From: Sphagnum magellanicum
Lineage: Eukaryota; Streptophyta; Sphagnopsida; Sphagnales; Sphagnaceae
Reading direction: 5' to 3'
DNA: 64,000 nucleotides
NCBI GenBank assembly: GCA_021904315.1
Contig: CM038908.1
Location: 19,302,501-19,366,500, forward strand
Part shown: piece by piece, positions 60,600 to 64,000 of the stretch
Layout of the letters: every line of letters starts with the position of its first letter
Position numbering within the stretch: the first letter of the stretch is position 1
Program-made: the position numbers and the translations under genes
Notes under the pieces: generated by a model
Database searches by the model: none
What the model saw: only the letters and a program-made list of their open reading frames with translations
What the model was told of the DNA's origin: nothing

Positions 60600-62050
60600 A
60601 GAGCCTCTAGGTTTCTGTACATGTGGCACATCCTCCTAAGAGAAAAAAAAATAGAACTTCTTTGGACCTCCACAACCACTTTGCAAACTAAACCCAAACA
60701 AAAGTTTATCTTTAGTGTTATGTCCATGTGATAAACCCAAACAAAAGTTTATCTCTAGTGTTATGTCCATGTGACCAACCCATGGACATGAAAAAAATAA
60801 AACTCTTTTCGGACCTCCACAACTACCTTCCAAACTAAACAAAAACAAAAGTGTGCCTCTAGTGTTCTCTCCATGTGGCTCGCCCATGTAAGTGAATAGA
60901 ATAGAACTACTTTTGGACCTTCACAATCACCTTGCAAACTAAACCAAATTTAAAAAGACAAAACTCACATCTCCCCCCCCCCCTCCCACCTTCCAAAAGA
61001 AAAAAAGCATGGGCCTCTGGGGTGCATTCTGCATCTTCACATTGGATGAACACAATTTTGATTCTTAAAATTTGTTGGCCACCATTTTTGCCCCCACACT
61101 GATGCCAATGGCACTAAGTGGGTTACATAATCAGCTCCCAAGTTCAATTTTATTTTTTTTTGCAACAAGCCACTTTGATTGGCCCATCACTCAAAACAAA
61201 CAAAACTATGGAGGCTCCCCAAAATAGAAGGTTCCATTTTGAAGTATAGAGTTCCTTCCCTTTGGCCCACCCATGTAGGTGAATGGAGGACAACAATTTG
61301 CCAAAGCATATGGGACAAAAGTGTGGTGCTATGGAGAACATGTTAATGAACACATTGGGAACTTGAGGAACATATTGGGAACTTACAGGGAACATAGTGA
61401 GAACCATGGAAAAATGAAAAAAATCTATGCATGAGTGTCTATGGGGCTTCCAAGTCACACATTGGACATGTTGTGTCTACATCCTTGCAAGCTCTAGCTC
61501 TCCATACATTCACAAATATGTCTTTGTGAAAGAGGGCCCAAAGGAAACTAGCATCCTTTCTAGCTCAATTCTTCCTCCATACATCCTTCCATTTGATTTT
61601 GGAATATGGGGTCAGAAGGTTAGGCCATTTACTGGGGATTTTTTGGAGTAAAACTTCTTTAGAATTGAACAGCTACGCCCTTTCTGAGAAATGAGCTATT
61701 TTGATTGGCCCATGACCCCCAAAAAAACTGAAACTTTGGAAGCTCCTCAAAATATAGGTTTCTACTGGAATATGGAGTGCCTCCCATTTGGCCCGCCTAT
61801 ATAGGTCAAAAGATAACAACTTTGGGCAAAGTATATGGGATAAAAAGTGTGGTGGTATTGGGAATATCTTGGGGAATTCTTTGGGAACTTGATGTGAACA
61901 CATTGGGAACAAACCCAAAAACCCCAAAATTCAACCTCCCAAAACATCCCCACAAAGATTAAAAAATGTGAGCCTTTTGGGTGCATGCTGCATCGTCTCA
62001 TTGGTTAAGCAAATTTTCTATTCTTACATTTGTTTATAACCATTAATTTT
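60600..62050. repeat. decayed tandem array of ~430-530-bp units with smaller internal repeats
   Basis: A GGGTGCAT(T/G)CTGCATC-type block recurs at about 61020, 61438 (diverged) and 61975. A TTTGATTGGCCCAT block is found at about 61165 and 61696, with downstream TTTGGCCC(A/G)CC, ATATGGGA and ACACATTGGGAAC matches. 60650-60950 has its own ~130-bp repeats (GGACCTCCACAAC; GTTATGTCCATGTGA) and a 48-base duplication. Minus-strand frames across it repeat similar peptides but are broken. No family is recognised. Confidence 0.6.
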
Positions 62051-62519
62051 TGGCAAACATTATTCATGCAATGGGTCCTTGTTGTTGAATGCTACCAGAT
62101 CGAGCTAAACACATTCGTTATATAAAATTGTTTGGAATATCTAACCCCCATTTTAAATTGCCATCCTTGGTTTCAAAATGATTTTCAGCCCATCTCTTTA
62201 AAATCATTTTAGTCCAACCTTGCTAAGGTTGGCATACAATATGTTGACTCACACCCCCATGCATTCGGCATGGGTCTTCATCTATTACATGCATCTTTTT
62301 TCTTGTGCACCATTTCCTTCCCTCCTTGTAACCCATATCCATAATATTCCACCCTTCTTCCATTTTCCCTTTCTTTTTCCTTGCAAATTTGTGCAAGAGC
62401 TTAGGTTGGTTAATGAAAGCCATTGCAAAAATTCCTGTCACCTAGTGACCTGCACAACCCAAAAAATGACCCTATTAGCTAACAAAACTACCTATGAACA
62501 GGGAAACTCTAATCAACTA

Positions 62520-63040
62520 TTGTTATTTTGTAGGAATGCTTTTTCATTTTGTAGTTATTGGATTTTGAGTTGGTTATTTTGTTCAAGACACATTTTATGC
62601 TTGCTAGGAATCAAGTTCATTATAATTTGTTGAAGCTCTAATGCAAGTTGTAGTTCATAGAAATCAATTTGGTTGTCTTTATTGGGGTTTTAATGCATTT
62701 TTTAAGTGCTAGAAATCAAACTGCCTTATTTGTTGGAACTCTAATGCATATTTTAGTTGATAAAATCAAGTTGGTTGATTTGTTGAAGCTCTAATGCATT
62801 TTGTAATTGCAATACATTGTGTTGTCTAATTGGTTGGAGTTTTAGAACATTTTGTAGTCACTAGAAATTAAATTGGGTAATTGGTTGGAGCTCTTTAATC
62901 TATTTTGTAGTTGCTAGATACTAAGTTGGCAAATTGATTGAACTCTATTGCATTTTTTAGTTACACTATAAATTTAGTTGGTTGATTTTTTTTAACCTTA
63001 ATACATTTTGTAATTGTTGAAAATTGAATTTGGCTCCATT
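62520..63040. repeat. about eight tandem ~65-bp repeats
   Basis: The unit consensus resembles TTGGTTGATTTGTTG, then AGCTCTAATGCATTTTGTAG, then TTGCTAGAAATCAAG. Copies follow one another with moderate divergence. It directly precedes the Helitron end at 63197. Confidence 0.75.
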
Positions 63041-63196
63041 TGATTTCTCACCTTGTGTTGTGTAGTTCAATGGAATGTTGTTTTTGCAAGATTATGTTGA
63101 AATGATTAGACCTCTATAACTTGATTGTGTTACCTAATTGTGTAAGAACCTATGAATACCATGTTCATATTATCACCTCATGTAACTTAATAACTA

Positions 63197-64000
63197 CTAG
63201 TTTGAACCCCGTGCCTAATGCACAAGCGTGTGTGTATTTGATGGTACATTACATATGTGCCAAAAAAGTATATTACACAGTGACGGCCAAGTGTCGCAAG
63301 TGACATGCAGCAGCTTATCGGACAACACAAAATGCTTTCCCATATTTTTAGTCAAACAAATCACAAATTTTTTTTTAAAAAAATCACTAAATGCAAATAT
63401 GCCAAAAAAGTTTGAAAAGCACTAATTTTTCTAATGTTTGGAAAAAATTATCCGAACTATAGAAAACTGGCAAAAACAAAAACAAAACTAACCCAAACAT
63501 TAAAACATGTGTCCAAATGTGACAAAGTATTTTTTCCTACCAAAAAAAATGATGCATTTCTCCAAAAAATTGCAATTTTTTTTTTGAGAAAAGGGAATTT
63601 GTGAAGAAAAATCCTCTTTTATTTTTTTGAGAGTTCTAACTCATAATTTTGAAAGAATTCACCATGAAACAAATTGGTCAGATTCTGTGTTGGGTGGCTT
63701 ATTTTATTTTATTTTATTTCTAATTTGATGACATCCGCTAAAAATATTATTAATTTTCAATTCATTATATATATGTGTATTCCACTCTTTCTCCGCCCCG
63801 TCAGAGTAAACAGACCATGACGGGATGGATGGATGATTGGACGGATGTGAAGCATCATTTCATCCATGTGTCCCTTCATTGCAAGGCTTTGGCATGTGTG
63901 CCATTTCTTCCTATTGCTTTATCCGCCGCACTACATCCGTATTCCATTCTTTTCTAGCCCGTCAGAGTAAACAGACCATGATGGGACGAATGGATGACCG
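63197..64000 (-). mobile_element. Helitron on the minus strand, 3' end only (runs off the window)
   Basis: Read on the minus strand, a hairpin (GTGCATTAGGCAC) and GGGGTTCAAA precede CTAG (63197-63200), followed by T. The layout and hairpin sequence match the 3' ends at 2.45 and 2.95 kb, so it is the same family. The 5' end is not seen before the window stops. The interior contains a 162-bp tandem repeat. Confidence 0.55.
63775..64000. repeat. ~162-bp tandem repeat, at least 1.4 units, continuing beyond the window
   Basis: The block TATTCCA(C/T)TCTTT...CCCGTCAGAGTAAACAGACC with ATGA(C/T)GGGA and GGATGA appears at about 63777-63835 and again at about 63938-63998. The array is cut off by the window edge. 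Confidence 0.75.

Overview
The window is nuclear DNA of a land plant. It carries two plant genes with ordinary GT-AG introns. The first is a 13-exon AAR2 homologue (U5 snRNP assembly factor) at 14215-19324 on the plus strand. The second is a 4-exon INDETERMINATE-domain (IDD/BIRD) C2H2 zinc-finger transcription factor at 50339-53019 on the plus strand. The long AT-rich repeat-filled spacers, the style of the decayed NLR leucine-rich repeats and a psq-type transposase relic would fit a bryophyte, lycophyte or fern. I cannot settle the lineage from sequence alone.

Layout. 1-13.5 kb is AT-rich intergenic DNA. It holds two Helitrons joined head to tail (1926-2978), a fragment of the mitochondrial 18S rRNA 3' end (about 3966-4038), a diverged direct repeat (5.2/6.1 kb), a very AT-rich block (8.06-9.1 kb) and an NLR-type LRR pseudogene on the minus strand (10.33-11.08 kb). 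13.6-19.3 kb is AAR2 with its CT-rich, telo-box-bearing leader. 19.3-48.8 kb is a gene-poor repeat landscape: MITEs (two Harbinger-like siblings and one hAT-like element with a perfect 8-bp target duplication), two tRNA-derived SINEs, foldbacks, a variable tandem-repeat element family and a psq-domain transposase relic. 48.8-53.9 kb is the IDD gene with a long GC/CT-rich leader and a repeat-bearing trailer. 54-64 kb is again intergenic, with a head-to-head telomere-repeat palindrome (57.85 kb), two tandem-repeat arrays (60.6-62.05 and 62.5-63.0 kb) and a third Helitron end on the minus strand that runs out of the window.

The two intact genes have no evident functional link (pre-mRNA splicing machinery and transcriptional control). 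The main interest lies in the repeat biology: three Helitron 3' ends of one family, two of them in tandem; a SINE whose B-box-to-body segment was amplified in 120-bp steps; and a sequence core shared by the AAR2 upstream region, a 9-unit minisatellite and an inverted single-unit copy. I found no CRISPR array, operon, intact rRNA or tRNA gene, and no LTR element or viral remnant that I could support.
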